A DNA stretch of 64,000 bases from Algoriphagus aestuariicola (GTDB taxonomy: Bacteria > Bacteroidota > Bacteroidia > Cytophagales > Cyclobacteriaceae). Within the stretch, counting starts at the first letter, position 1. Every line of letters begins with the position of its first letter. Where the stretch lies: NCBI RefSeq assembly GCF_017254835.1, contig NZ_JAFKCW010000001.1:1601063-1665062 (forward strand), in the 5' to 3' direction. Below are positions 36,828 to 45,563 of this stretch, in pieces. The notes beneath the pieces were generated by a model that was given only the letters and a program-made list of their open reading frames with translations, was not told the DNA's origin and made no database searches. Both the position numbers and the translations under genes were made by a program.

Positions 36828-38519
36828 ATGACCGATTTTCCCTGGCTAAAACACTATCCTGCCTCTGTCGACAAAGAGATCAACTACGAGGCCTATTCCA
36901 GTATCGTCGACCTTTTCGACGAGAGTGTGAAAAACTTTGGGTCAAACGTCGCCTTTGAGTGCATGGGAAAGACGATGAGCTTCACAGAACTTGAAAGGCT
37001 CAGTGCTCTCTTTGCGAACTACCTATCCCAGAGTCTAAAACTGAAGAAGGGAACCCGTGTGGCAATCCAGATGCCTAATACCCTACAATATCCAGTGGCC
37101 ATGTTTGGAGCCCTGAGAGCGGGAATGATCGTTGTCAATACAAATCCGCTCTATACGCCTGCGGAAATGAAGCATCAGTTTGTTGATTCTGGCGCAGAGG
37201 TGATTGTGATTGTAGAAAACTTTGCGTCCAATCTGGAGAAAATCCGAAACGAAATCCCCGCAAAGCATATCATTTTGACGGGGCTGGGTGACCTCTTGGG
37301 AGGGCTCAAGGGCATGATTGTCAACCTGGTGGTTAAGCATGTGAAAAAGCTTGTACCCCCGTTCTCCCTCCCGGGCGCCGTTTCATTTAAAACAGCTCTT
37401 TCCAAAGGTGGTGAATTCACTTTTAAGCAGACAAAGCTCACGCTAGCTGATACTGCCTTTCTTCAGTACACCGGAGGGACGACGGGAGTATCCAAAGGTG
37501 CCGAGCTGACGCATGGAAATATTGTCGCGAACATGCAGCAGATTTCTGCTTGGATGAAGCCCAAGCTGCGACCGAGGGAAGAGATCGTGGTCACAGCACT
37601 ACCTCTCTATCATATTTTTGCGTTAACAGTGAACTGTCTTTCGATGTTGAAAATTGGAGCACATAACCTGTTGATTACCAATCCGAGAGACATGAAGGCT
37701 TTCATTGGGGATTTGGCTAAGAAGAAGTTTACCGTGATCACTGGCGTGAATACCTTGTTCAATGGACTGCTTAATCAGGAGGCCTTTAAAGCCCTTGACT
37801 TTTCCGCTTTGAAAATCGCCGTGGGTGGGGGGATGGCGGTACAAAAGGCCACCGCAGAAAAGTGGAAAGCGGTGACAGGGGTTCCTTTGGCGGAAGGTTA
37901 CGGACTCACGGAGACCTCACCTGTTGCCTCGTGCAACCCTATAGACGGAACTGAACGCATAGGTACCATAGGCGTGCCTCTGCCTAATACTGAGTTTATG
38001 ATTGCGGATGACGCTGGCAGCCGGCTTTCGATCGGTGAGCGTGGTGAAATATTTATCAAAGGGCCTCAGGTGATGAAGGGCTACTGGAACAGACCGGAAG
38101 AAACCGACAACGTCATGCACGGCGAATGGTTTAAGTCGGGAGACATCGGCGTGATGGACGAAGATGGTTTTGTGAAGATTGTGGATCGCAAAAAGGAAAT
38201 GATCCTGGTCTCCGGATTCAATGTGTATCCCAATGAAATAGAAGACGTCATAGCTTCCTGCCCTGGAGTTTTGGAAGTGGGAGTGATAGGCATGCCTGAT
38301 GCCAAGTCCACGGAAAAAGTGGTGGCCTACGTGGTCAAAAAAGACGGGGGGGTAACTGCAGAACGGGTGATCGAACACTGCAAAGACTCGCTGACCAATT
38401 ACAAGGTGCCAAGAGAGGTTCATTTCGTAGATGAACTTCCCAAGTCGAATGTGGGCAAAATCCTGAGGAGAAAAATCAAGGAGGCCCATCTCGAGAAAAA
38501 AGGAGTCGTCGCCGACTGA
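36828..38519 (+). CDS. fadD: Long-chain fatty-acid-CoA ligase
   Basis: This 563-aa AMP-forming acyl-CoA synthetase activates fatty acids to acyl-CoA with ATP. It carries the phosphate-binding loop 'YTGGTTGVSKGAELTHGN', the adenylate motif 'GYGLTETSPVASCNP', the hinge 'FKSGDIGVMDEDGFVKIVDRKKEMI' (split for reading) and C-terminal 'PKSNVGKILRRKIKE' with the catalytic lysine. The N-terminal stretch and length match FadD of gammaproteobacteria. It lies 72 bp after the acyl-CoA dehydrogenase and is probably expressed with it for beta-oxidation. Confidence 0.93.
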   Translation: MTDFPWLKHYPASVDKEINYEAYSSIVDLFDESVKNFGSNVAFECMGKTMSFTELERLSALFANYLSQSLKLKKGTRVAIQMPNTLQYPVAMFGALRAGMIVVNTNPLYTPAEMKHQFVDSGAEVIVIVENFASNLEKIRNEIPAKHIILTGLGDLLGGLKGMIVNLVVKHVKKLVPPFSLPGAVSFKTALSKGGEFTFKQTKLTLADTAFLQYTGGTTGVSKGAELTHGNIVANMQQISAWMKPKLRPREEIVVTALPLYHIFALTVNCLSMLKIGAHNLLITNPRDMKAFIGDLAKKKFTVITGVNTLFNGLLNQEAFKALDFSALKIAVGGGMAVQKATAEKWKAVTGVPLAEGYGLTETSPVASCNPIDGTERIGTIGVPLPNTEFMIADDAGSRLSIGERGEIFIKGPQVMKGYWNRPEETDNVMHGEWFKSGDIGVMDEDGFVKIVDRKKEMILVSGFNVYPNEIEDVIASCPGVLEVGVIGMPDAKSTEKVVAYVVKKDGGVTAERVIEHCKDSLTNYKVPREVHFVDELPKSNVGKILRRKIKEAHLEKKGVVAD

Positions 38520-38555
38520 GCTTGTCGGGATAGCTCATCCTTATTTTGGAATAAG

Positions 38556-38578
38556 AACCGCGGGTTTCGCGGTTTTTT
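38556..38578 (+). terminator. Intrinsic terminator after fadD
   Basis: AACCGCG (38556-38562) pairs with CGCGGTT (38568-38574) around a 5-nt loop and leads into T-rich DNA. Confidence 0.85.
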
Positions 38579-38679
38579 CGTTTTTTTGCAGCAACGTTAT
38601 AATTGCCAGCAATTCCCCTTGTGAATTTCTCAATCCCAAAATTTTCCAATCCTCCAATTCTAAAATTTTTCAATTCTCC

Positions 38680-40059
38680 ATGACCTGGCAACTGATTAAA
38701 GACGCAATCCTTGGCAAGGAGCAGGATTTTACGAGCCTTTCGTTGAAGACGGCCATTTTCGTCTTGGCTATACCCATGATCTTGGAGATGATGATGGAGT
38801 CTGCCTTTGCCGTGGTGGACATCTTCTTTGTCGCGAAACTGGGGGAATATGCGGTGGCAACTGTCGGCCTGACTGAAGCGGTGATCGTGCTGACTTATGC
38901 AATCGGATTTGGGATCAGTATGGCGGCAACGGCTTTGATTTCCCGAAGGTTTGGGGAAAAGGAGTACGAAGAGGCTGGAACTGCTACCTTCCAACTTTTG
39001 CTGGTTGGGGGGATTGTTTCGATTTTTCTCGGTGTGGGAGGATGGATATTTGCGGAGGACTTGCTTAGAGTGATGGGGGCAGAGGAATCAGTGGTGTCGA
39101 GTGGGACCACTTATGCAAAGATCGTTTTCGCAGGCAACACCGCCATCATGCTGCTGTTTTTGATCAACGGGGCATTTCGTGGCGCAGGACAAGCGCATCA
39201 TGCGATGCGTTCCCTTTGGATAGCCAATGGCCTGAACATCGTCCTGGATCCGCTCTTGATTTTTGGAATCGGAAGCTGGGATGGATTTGGATTGGATGGT
39301 GCGGCCATCGCGACGACTTTTGGCCGGAGTGTGGGGGTACTCTATCAACTGTATCATCTTTTTAACGGAAAACACAAACTCAAGATCCTGCGTCGCAACC
39401 TGCATGTGAAGTGGGAGACCATTCGCAAAATCATTGACCTTTCTTTGGGTGGGATGGGGCAATTCCTGATCGATTCAATTTCATGGGTGGCATTAACCCG
39501 GATGAATGCTGAGTTTGGCTCGGCCGCATTGGCGGGGTATACCATAGCTTTCAGGGTTTTGATTTTCACGATTTTGCCTGCCTGGGGACTTTCCGGAGCG
39601 GCGGCAACTTTGGTAGGGCAAAATCTGGGTGCCAAGGAGGTCGGTCGAGCCGAAAAGGCTGTCTGGCTTACCGCCCGATACAATGTGATTTTCATGGCTT
39701 CCGTGACCGGGATTTATTTGCTCTTCAACCAACAGTTGGCTGGTTTCTTTACCGATATCCCGGAAGTCAGGGACGTAGCCGCAAAGGGACTTTGGGTAAT
39801 CGTATTGGGCTATGTGTTCTTCGCCATCGGTATGGTCTTAACCCAGGCATTCAATGGGGCTGGTGATACAAGAACGCCAGCTTGGATCAACATCGGGGTT
39901 TTGTTGTGTATGGAGGTTCCTTTGGCGTATTTCCTGGCATTTCCGATGGGCATGCAGTACACGGGGATTTTCATCGCGATTGCGATATGCCATTCGTTTC
40001 ATGCTTTGGTTTCGCTTTATTTCTTCAGAAAAGGGAGATGGAAGACCATGCAGGTGTAG
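38680..40059 (+). CDS. MATE-family multidrug/Na+ antiporter
   Basis: This 459-aa inner membrane protein has about 12 hydrophobic helices in two similar halves. The first half has 'IPMILEMMMESAFAVVDIFFVAKLGEYAVATVGLTE' character (split for reading) and 'INGAFRGAGQAHHAMR'; the second half has 'AWGLSGAAATLVGQNLGA' and 'LTQAFNGAGDTRTPAWINI'. Both G-A-G-(D/Q) loops are MATE hallmarks. It exports cationic drugs or metabolites in exchange for Na+ or H+. The start is the ATG at 38680, about 100 bp after the fadD terminator. Confidence 0.93.
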   Translation: MTWQLIKDAILGKEQDFTSLSLKTAIFVLAIPMILEMMMESAFAVVDIFFVAKLGEYAVATVGLTEAVIVLTYAIGFGISMAATALISRRFGEKEYEEAGTATFQLLLVGGIVSIFLGVGGWIFAEDLLRVMGAEESVVSSGTTYAKIVFAGNTAIMLLFLINGAFRGAGQAHHAMRSLWIANGLNIVLDPLLIFGIGSWDGFGLDGAAIATTFGRSVGVLYQLYHLFNGKHKLKILRRNLHVKWETIRKIIDLSLGGMGQFLIDSISWVALTRMNAEFGSAALAGYTIAFRVLIFTILPAWGLSGAAATLVGQNLGAKEVGRAEKAVWLTARYNVIFMASVTGIYLLFNQQLAGFFTDIPEVRDVAAKGLWVIVLGYVFFAIGMVLTQAFNGAGDTRTPAWINIGVLLCMEVPLAYFLAFPMGMQYTGIFIAIAICHSFHALVSLYFFRKGRWKTMQV

Positions 40060-40275
40060 GGGTGATTCGATTATACGCTATTCTGCCATTGGTCGAGTAT
40101 TCCTTGCTTTTAGGTTGGAAGACCGAAGACCGATGATACACCGATTTGGCGCTTTCTTGGCCTCCTAGCCTTGTGAAAAAGGTGCTGATAAAGTTCAGGA
40201 TATTCAGAGAAAGTAATCAAAGAACAGTATATTAAGTGGGTTTGATTCCAGTCTTTAGATGGATTGGGAGGGTTT

Positions 40276-40641
40276 TTAACTCTGTTCTATATGCAAGAGA
40301 TCAGATATCGAAACCTCAGGCAAACCGAGCATTTGGGCTTTTTCATGGAGTGTCAAAAAACACTCGCTCGCTAATGATTTCAGGTCACGGCCATCTTGAG
40401 AAATTGGAAAAGCAGTGGCTTCGCTCATGTAGACTTGATAGATATCAAAGAACATATCCATCTCCTGATCGGTCTTAAATCCCATCCAATTCGCGATTAA
40501 ATTGCCTAAACCCAAGAAATGGTTGTCAAGCGGATCCAGGCCCAAAGCCGCCAGGCCAAAAATCAATTGGCAATGCTTCAGGTCTGCCAAGATCAATTCC
40601 TCGATCAAAGGTTTTAGCGAAAGGGATATGTTGGTTTCCAT
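40276..40641 (-). CDS. Hypothetical helical protein at the defence-island border
   Basis: I do not recognise this 121-aa protein. The frame is open to 40719, but the ATG at 40639-40641 gives a compact start (METNISLSLKPL). It is predicted mostly helical ('LIEELILADLKHCQLIFGLAAL', 'DQEMDMFFDIYQVYMSEA'), without signal peptide or metal motif. It faces the MATE gene and stands alone on this strand, just outside the structured region that precedes the defence genes. No function is assigned. Confidence 0.6.
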   Translation of the reverse strand: METNISLSLKPLIEELILADLKHCQLIFGLAALGLDPLDNHFLGLGNLIANWMGFKTDQEMDMFFDIYQVYMSEATAFPISQDGRDLKSLASECFLTLHEKAQMLGLPEVSISDLLHIEQS

Positions 40642-40827
40642 AGTCGATTTGGGATATTGGATTTGAGACTCAGGCGTAGTCGAATCGATTTCCGAAATGC
40701 CTGAATCGAATTTTTTCAAATTCCCATGACAATCCTATTCTGATTTTGGATAAAATATCCTGTTCATATCACTATTTTACCTAAGAATTAAATACCCGTT
40801 TTCTGCTCCGTTTGGGGATTTTTTTTA

Positions 40828-41227
40828 AATTTGATAGTGGTATCAAATTAGATCACACAGGCTTTAATAGCCTGGAAGTTTGACAGCCTGAGTCTGAAAT
40901 ATTAATAAGGGAATGAAAGCCCAAAACCAACAAGATGTGAATCCAGGTGAGAAATTACTTGGTATACAAAACATTAATAGGAAGGGCGCGGAGGCAGACG
41001 CAGCAGCGGGCCAGCGTTCGGCCTTGTGCGGTTAGGGCCGAGCGTCAAAAATTAATCCAGTGGATTAATTTAGCGAGGAGCCGGTTTACAGGGGGGACTG
41101 CGTCTTGACCTTTTGGTTCTTTTGGGTCAAGCCAAAAGAACGAAAAAAAAGATCAAGCTAATCTGAATTCAAAACTGAAATTAAATGATTGATTGCCATC
41201 GCCCCGGTTTGTGTCTTCACAAACCGG
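40828..41227 (+). ncRNA. Densely structured non-coding region upstream of the XRE gene
   Basis: Six stems lie within 400 bp: 9 bp at 40828-40836/40841-40849; 6 bp at 40858-40863/40869-40874; 9 bp (one wobble) at 41015-41023/41036-41044; 10 bp at 41050-41059/41061-41070; 10 bp at 41116-41125/41132-41141; and 10 bp at 41204-41213/41218-41227. GACGCAG (40997-41003) can close over the middle stems by pairing with CTGCGTC (41098-41104). CTTGACC (41104-41110) can pair with GGTCAAG (41125-41131) as an alternative to the fifth stem. No open frame fits. It may be a structured RNA or leader, or an interspersed repeat; the class is unknown. Confidence 0.45.
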
Positions 41228-41244
41228 ATTAAATTATAAAAACC

Positions 41245-41679
41245 ATGACCGAATCCCCATCCAAATCCATCCACCAAGGCCGCAATGTCAAACGCTTCCG
41301 TGAAATGCTTGGCATCAAGCAGGAGGCGCTTGCTTATGAACTAGGGGAGGACTGGAACCAAAAGAAAATCTCCCTCCTCGAGCAGAAAGAGGAAATCGAA
41401 GCAGGCCTGCTTGCCCAGATCGCCGAGGTGCTTAAACTACCCGTGGAGGCTTTCCAGAACTTTGATGAGGAACTGGCGGTGAATATTATTGCAAATACAT
41501 TTCACGATAGTGCTGTCGGAAACACTTTTAAGGAAGGTGCTCAAGCAAATTTCCATTGCACAATAAATCCCATCGACAAATTGATCCAACTCCACGAGGA
41601 AAAAATCGCGCTGTATGAGCGAATGCTGAAAGAGAAGGACGAGATGATGGCGAGGCTGGAGAAGTTGATAGGGAGGTGA
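41245..41679 (+). CDS. XRE-family HTH regulator with C-terminal coiled coil
   Basis: This 144-aa DNA-binding protein has a Cro/CI-type helix-turn-helix at about residues 12-65 ('GRNVKRFREMLGIKQEALAYELG', 'QKKISLLEQKEEIEAGLLAQIAEVL', each split for reading). A short middle region of about 35 residues is followed by a charged coiled coil (about residues 110-143, 'HEEKIALYERMLKEKDEMMARLE') that probably makes dimers. It is separated by 17 bp from a 24-bp perfect palindromic hairpin (41204-41227), a possible autoregulatory operator. It is the first plus-strand gene of the island and may control the downstream ietAS-like genes. Confidence 0.85.
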   Translation: MTESPSKSIHQGRNVKRFREMLGIKQEALAYELGEDWNQKKISLLEQKEEIEAGLLAQIAEVLKLPVEAFQNFDEELAVNIIANTFHDSAVGNTFKEGAQANFHCTINPIDKLIQLHEEKIALYERMLKEKDEMMARLEKLIGR

Positions 41680-41702
41680 TTTTTGTAAATTAAACTCCTA
41701 AT

Positions 41703-41730
41703 AAGTAGCTACTTGCGCTTCAAAAAGTAG
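41703..41730 (+). promoter_or_regulatory. Candidate operator of the HigA-like regulator
   Basis: A perfect 12-bp palindrome AAGTAGCTACTT (41703-41714) is followed by a third half-site AAGTAG at 41725-41730, 28-55 bp before the small HTH gene. The geometry fits an autoregulatory XRE site; binding is inferred. Confidence 0.4.
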
Positions 41731-41757
41731 CACGATTTATGTTTTTCTTTAATTAGC

Positions 41758-42027
41758 ATGAGTTATACCAGTCATTTGCTAGATTCTTTACTTTCGGAAA
41801 TCGATCCTCTGGAACAGTCAAAAGTTGATGTAAAAATGGAGGTTGCGGCTAGGATTGCTGCCGTGATGGACTCCAAAGGCTGGAGCAAGCGGGATTTGCA
41901 AAAAGTGATGGGAGCAAGCCCTGCAAAGGTCAGAAGGTGGTTATCAGGAACTGAAAATTTTACGCTGGATTTGCTTGTTCACTTAGAGGCGGTTCTTGGA
42001 ATTAAACTTTTGACGAAGAGTTTTTAA
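41758..42027 (+). CDS. Small XRE/HigA-like HTH protein
   Basis: This 89-aa protein has an N-terminal helix ('HLLDSLLSEIDPLEQSKVDVK') and a Cro/CI helix-turn-helix ('MDSKGWSKRDLQKVMGASPAKVRRWLSG'; both split for reading). This is the build of HigA-type antitoxins and of short autorepressors. No toxin-sized partner lies beside it: the upstream gap is 78 bp and the next gene is an AAA+ ATPase. It is therefore more likely a regulator of the ATPase/subtilase pair than half of a HigBA module. The gene ends 57 bp before the ATPase. Confidence 0.82.
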   Translation: MSYTSHLLDSLLSEIDPLEQSKVDVKMEVAARIAAVMDSKGWSKRDLQKVMGASPAKVRRWLSGTENFTLDLLVHLEAVLGIKLLTKSF

Positions 42028-42062
42028 ATCTATCTTGGGTGAGTTCCTTTTGAAGGAAAATT

Positions 42063-42070
42063 TACCTTTG
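42063..42070 (+). promoter_or_regulatory. -7 promoter box of the ATPase/subtilase operon
   Basis: TACCTTTG matches TAnnTTTG exactly and ends 14 bp before the ATPase ATG at 42085, which allows only a very short leader. A weak TTGG lies upstream in the -33 area. This would let the pair be expressed separately from the small HTH gene. Confidence 0.5.
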
Positions 42071-42084
42071 CAACAAAAAATATA

Positions 42085-43053
42085 ATGGCAGCGGCGGAGC
42101 AAATAAAGAGTTTGATCAAATCTTTTGGGGAAGGCGATGAATCGCGCTTTTATGCTACTGCTATGCAGATAGCCGCTGCAGAAGCCAGAAAAGGGCATGT
42201 TGCCATCGCTGAGGAACTAAAAAAACTTATAGACAAAAGCAAATCTTCCAAATCTGTTGTTAGAAGACTTCCAGTTAATGCCGCGCAAAAGGAACTTAAT
42301 GATTTATTGGAGCTAGTCAGTCCAGAAATCAAACTCAAGGACATGGTTTTGTCCAATGAGATTCAGGAGACTTTGGCGAAAGTAATACACGAACAAAAGC
42401 ATTTAAATAAACTCCTAAATCATAATCTACAGCCTAGAAGGAAGCTTTTATTAATTGGAACTCCCGGATCTGGAAAAACCATGACAGCACACGCCTTGGC
42501 TGGTGAATTGGGATTGCCTTTATTTATTATCCGACTTGATGGTTTGATCAGTCGATATCTGGGTGAATCCATTGCAAAGCTTCGTTTGATTTTTGATGCG
42601 ATGGTAGATTTCAGGGCTGTTTACCTTTTTGACGAATTTGACAGTATTGGGAGCACCCGAACTCAGGGGCAGGAAGTAGGGGAAATCAAACGGGTGTTGA
42701 ATAGTTTTTTACTTCAAATCGAAAAGGATAAATCCAATAGTTTGATTATTGCTGCCACCAATCTGCCCGAAAGTTTGGATACTGCCTTGTTTAGAAGATT
42801 CGACGATATTATCCAATATGGAAACCCTTCAATCAATCAAATTCATCAAATTTTTTCTTCAAGATTGAATGAAATAGGCTTAACCTTGGATTGGGATCTC
42901 GACAATCTATCACAGCTTTCATTAGGCCTTAGCTATGCGGAAGTTCACAAGATCTGTGAGGATATTTGGAAGGATTTTTTACTCAACGGCAAAGATTATG
43001 TTACTGAATCAAGAGCTATAAAGTATATCAGTGTTAGAAAGCGAGACCATTAA
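42085..43053 (+). CDS. ietA: AAA+ ATPase of an IetAS-type defence system
   Basis: This 322-aa protein has about 90 residues of helical N-terminal region, then a classical AAA+ core: Walker A GTPGSGKT at residues 125-132, pore-loop-like 'LDGLISRYLGES', Walker B LFDEFDSIG with Asp183/Glu184, sensor-1 'IIAATNLPESLD' and arginine-finger region 'LFRRFDDII'. The next gene, 9 bp downstream, encodes a cytoplasmic subtilase. This pair is the architecture reported as IetAS among prokaryotic anti-phage systems. It is inferred that the ATPase senses infection or holds the protease in check. The C-terminal domain is short and helical. Confidence is high for AAA+, moderate for the system name. Confidence 0.82.
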   Translation: MAAAEQIKSLIKSFGEGDESRFYATAMQIAAAEARKGHVAIAEELKKLIDKSKSSKSVVRRLPVNAAQKELNDLLELVSPEIKLKDMVLSNEIQETLAKVIHEQKHLNKLLNHNLQPRRKLLLIGTPGSGKTMTAHALAGELGLPLFIIRLDGLISRYLGESIAKLRLIFDAMVDFRAVYLFDEFDSIGSTRTQGQEVGEIKRVLNSFLLQIEKDKSNSLIIAATNLPESLDTALFRRFDDIIQYGNPSINQIHQIFSSRLNEIGLTLDWDLDNLSQLSLGLSYAEVHKICEDIWKDFLLNGKDYVTESRAIKYISVRKRDH

Positions 43054-43062
43054 TATTAACCT

Positions 43063-45519
43063 ATGGATGGACTTTTTAAACACATTTTTTTAGAGAACAA
43101 GGCCAAGTCAATCAGTTTCACTCCTTTAGGTTCGGGAAGGTTTCCTGTTAATGAAATAGTAAACCAAGTACGACATGGCAAGCGGTTGAAGGACGAATTT
43201 AATTCGGCCTTCCTTGATTTTTCGGAGGGAGAGCCGCGTGACTTTGTTTATGTGGAATTTGAGACTTTTCCAGGCTATGATTTGGACTTGGCCAAATTTG
43301 AAGGCAAAACCGGAGATGTCAGGATCGCAACCCTCAAAGAAAAAATTGATGAAAATGGGCAACCCAAAACATTGGGCTCAGTTTACTTATCCAAAAAAGG
43401 AATAAGTTCTTTTATAAAGAAGCTAAACGAGTATTCGAACCCTGAAATAAAAACGAAAACCGGAAAGCCCAAAAACTCAAGCCTGCTTTCCAATATCGAG
43501 TCCATAAACCAAGCCACCCTAAAATCATTTTGGCAGGAACCCGAACGGTCATTTCCGCCAATGCATCTTGAGGTTTGGTGGGAAGTCTGGTTAGATATTA
43601 CTGTAGATTCAGATACTATCGTACTCGAAAAAATCACTGCAAGGCTAGCCGAATATGGAGTTCAGATTTCTCCGCGAAGCCTGATTTTTCCAGAACATTT
43701 GGTAATTCTTATAAAGGGCAGTGCTAATCAGATTTTCGAACCTTTACTTTATTCCAGCTATTTGGATGAATTGAGAAAGCCTGTGGAACTTTCCGACACC
43801 TTTAATTCTATGGAGATTCCTGAACAAAAAGCATGGATAGCCGACTTGGCTAAAAGGTTAAATATTCAGGAAGAAACCCCTATCTCCGTTTGCCTTTTGG
43901 ACTCTGGGATCAATGAAGATCATCCCCTTTTGGGCCATATTAAGCATTTGATCCATCCGGATACAGTTGAGCCATCTTGGAGCACCAATGATAGCTGGTC
44001 TGGTTCTGGTCATGGTAATCCGATGGCTGGATTGATATTTTTTGGGGATCTATCCGATACTTTCCTAGGTAAACATTTTGTAAGGATTTTTCATAGACTG
44101 GAAAGCATTAAGATTCTGCACCACATCCATCCAACGCATCCTGATTTCTATGCTGTAATCACTGAAGAAGCCATTTCTCGTGCAGAAGTGATTAATTCTA
44201 CTCCAGAAAGAGTGTTTTGTCTGGCGATTACTGCCAAAGAAGTTATTCATAATGGAAAGCCATCCTCTTGGTCGGCAAGTCTAGATAAATCAGCTTTTGG
44301 TGAGGAGGAATGGAAAAGGTTAATTCTGGTTTCCGGAGGTAATATACCGAGTACCCATTGGCCAGAATATCCGCGCTCAAATTTTGAATTTAGCATTCAT
44401 GATCCGGCACAGGCATTTAACGCGCTCACAATCGGAGCATATACGCTGAAGGATCGCATTGATTTAAAAAAATATCCCGGCGCGAGTCTTTTGGCACAAA
44501 GAGGTCAACTTTCTCCATCGAGTAGTACCAGTATTTCTTGGGAAAGCGATTGGGCAATCAAACCTGAAGTAGTTTTTGAAGGCGGAAACTGTGGATTATG
44601 GAATGAAGGTTTATGTGACCCTGATTCATTACAGCCTTTAAGTATTTCGAAAGGAGGGATGGCTAAATCACCTTTCACTACATTTGGAGATACTTCAGCC
44701 GCTACCGCTTTCGCCACAAAATTTGCAGCAGCTATTCTGGAAAACTATCCGGGACTCTGGCCTGAGACGATTAGAGCATTGCTTGTCCACTCTGCGCAGT
44801 GGACAGATCAAATGCTGGGAAATAGGAAAATTGAAGAGCTTTCGCGAGAGGAAAAGATTAGCCTATTACGCACGGTTGGCTATGGTGTGCCATTCCTGCC
44901 TTCAGCTATTTACACCCTTCAGAATTCTGTTTTCCTTGTAATTCAGGAGAAAATCAAACCCTACAAATTTGAAGAAAATAGGGTTAAGGCAAATGAGTGT
45001 CATGTCTATACACTTCCTTGGCCCCAGGCGCAGCTTTTGGAGTTGGGTGAATCCCAAGTTAGGCTTAACGTTACCTTGTCCTACTTTATAGAACCGAATC
45101 CGGGAAACAAGCGCTATGCCGTAGCCAACAACTATGCTTCGCATGGTCTTCGCTTCAGGCTTAAAGACCGGGATGAATCCTCTTCCGCTTTTATGGCCAG
45201 GATCAATAATAAGGCTAGGAAGGCCTTGGAAGAAAAATACGAAAGTGAGGGAGGAGAAAAATGGACGATTGGTCAACAAATCCGTGACAAAGGTTCAATT
45301 CATAGGGATATCTGGATAGGAAATGCAGCCGATTTGGCAACAAAAAATGAACTGGCGATTATCCCAACGGGTGGCTGGTGGAAAACGAGACCGAATCATA
45401 AAAGATACGAAAGCGAGGTTCGCTATTCCCTTATCATTAGCATTGAGACGGATTCTGAAGATATCTTGACACCGATTTTGAATGAATTAAAAGTAGATGT
45501 CGATGCGATTAATTTTTGA
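43063..45519 (+). CDS. ietS: Intracellular S8 subtilase of an IetAS-type defence system
   Basis: This 818-aa protein has no signal peptide. About 265 N-terminal residues form a domain of unknown type; 'VYVEFETFPGYDLDL' and 'LGSVYLSKKGISSFIKKL' suggest a sandwich fold. The S8 peptidase domain has a complete triad: Asp280 in 'CLLDSGINEDHPLL', His317 in 'GSGHGNPMAGLIFFG', and Ser545 in 'FGDTSAATAFATKFAAAI'. Some 200 further residues follow. All known IetAS pairs link an AAA+ ATPase with such a protease; the host or phage target is not established by this sequence. It begins 9 bp after the ATPase stop, so the two are co-translated. Alternative: a stand-alone housekeeping subtilase, unlikely given the partner. 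Confidence 0.85.
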   Translation: MDGLFKHIFLENKAKSISFTPLGSGRFPVNEIVNQVRHGKRLKDEFNSAFLDFSEGEPRDFVYVEFETFPGYDLDLAKFEGKTGDVRIATLKEKIDENGQPKTLGSVYLSKKGISSFIKKLNEYSNPEIKTKTGKPKNSSLLSNIESINQATLKSFWQEPERSFPPMHLEVWWEVWLDITVDSDTIVLEKITARLAEYGVQISPRSLIFPEHLVILIKGSANQIFEPLLYSSYLDELRKPVELSDTFNSMEIPEQKAWIADLAKRLNIQEETPISVCLLDSGINEDHPLLGHIKHLIHPDTVEPSWSTNDSWSGSGHGNPMAGLIFFGDLSDTFLGKHFVRIFHRLESIKILHHIHPTHPDFYAVITEEAISRAEVINSTPERVFCLAITAKEVIHNGKPSSWSASLDKSAFGEEEWKRLILVSGGNIPSTHWPEYPRSNFEFSIHDPAQAFNALTIGAYTLKDRIDLKKYPGASLLAQRGQLSPSSSTSISWESDWAIKPEVVFEGGNCGLWNEGLCDPDSLQPLSISKGGMAKSPFTTFGDTSAATAFATKFAAAILENYPGLWPETIRALLVHSAQWTDQMLGNRKIEELSREEKISLLRTVGYGVPFLPSAIYTLQNSVFLVIQEKIKPYKFEENRVKANECHVYTLPWPQAQLLELGESQVRLNVTLSYFIEPNPGNKRYAVANNYASHGLRFRLKDRDESSSAFMARINNKARKALEEKYESEGGEKWTIGQQIRDKGSIHRDIWIGNAADLATKNELAIIPTGGWWKTRPNHKRYESEVRYSLIISIETDSEDILTPILNELKVDVDAINF

Positions 45520-45563
45520 GTTTTAAGCTTGATCTCTACAATACTGAAACCTAAACCACCCAA

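Noticed and set aside
41116-41141. Hairpin of 10-bp arms as an intrinsic terminator on the plus strand
   Set aside because: It is followed by an A-tract, not a T-tract, on the plus strand; on the minus strand the T-tract precedes the hairpin, so neither direction fits.
41758-42027. HigBA toxin-antitoxin module
   Set aside because: The antitoxin-like HTH is present but no toxin-sized gene lies beside it on either strand.
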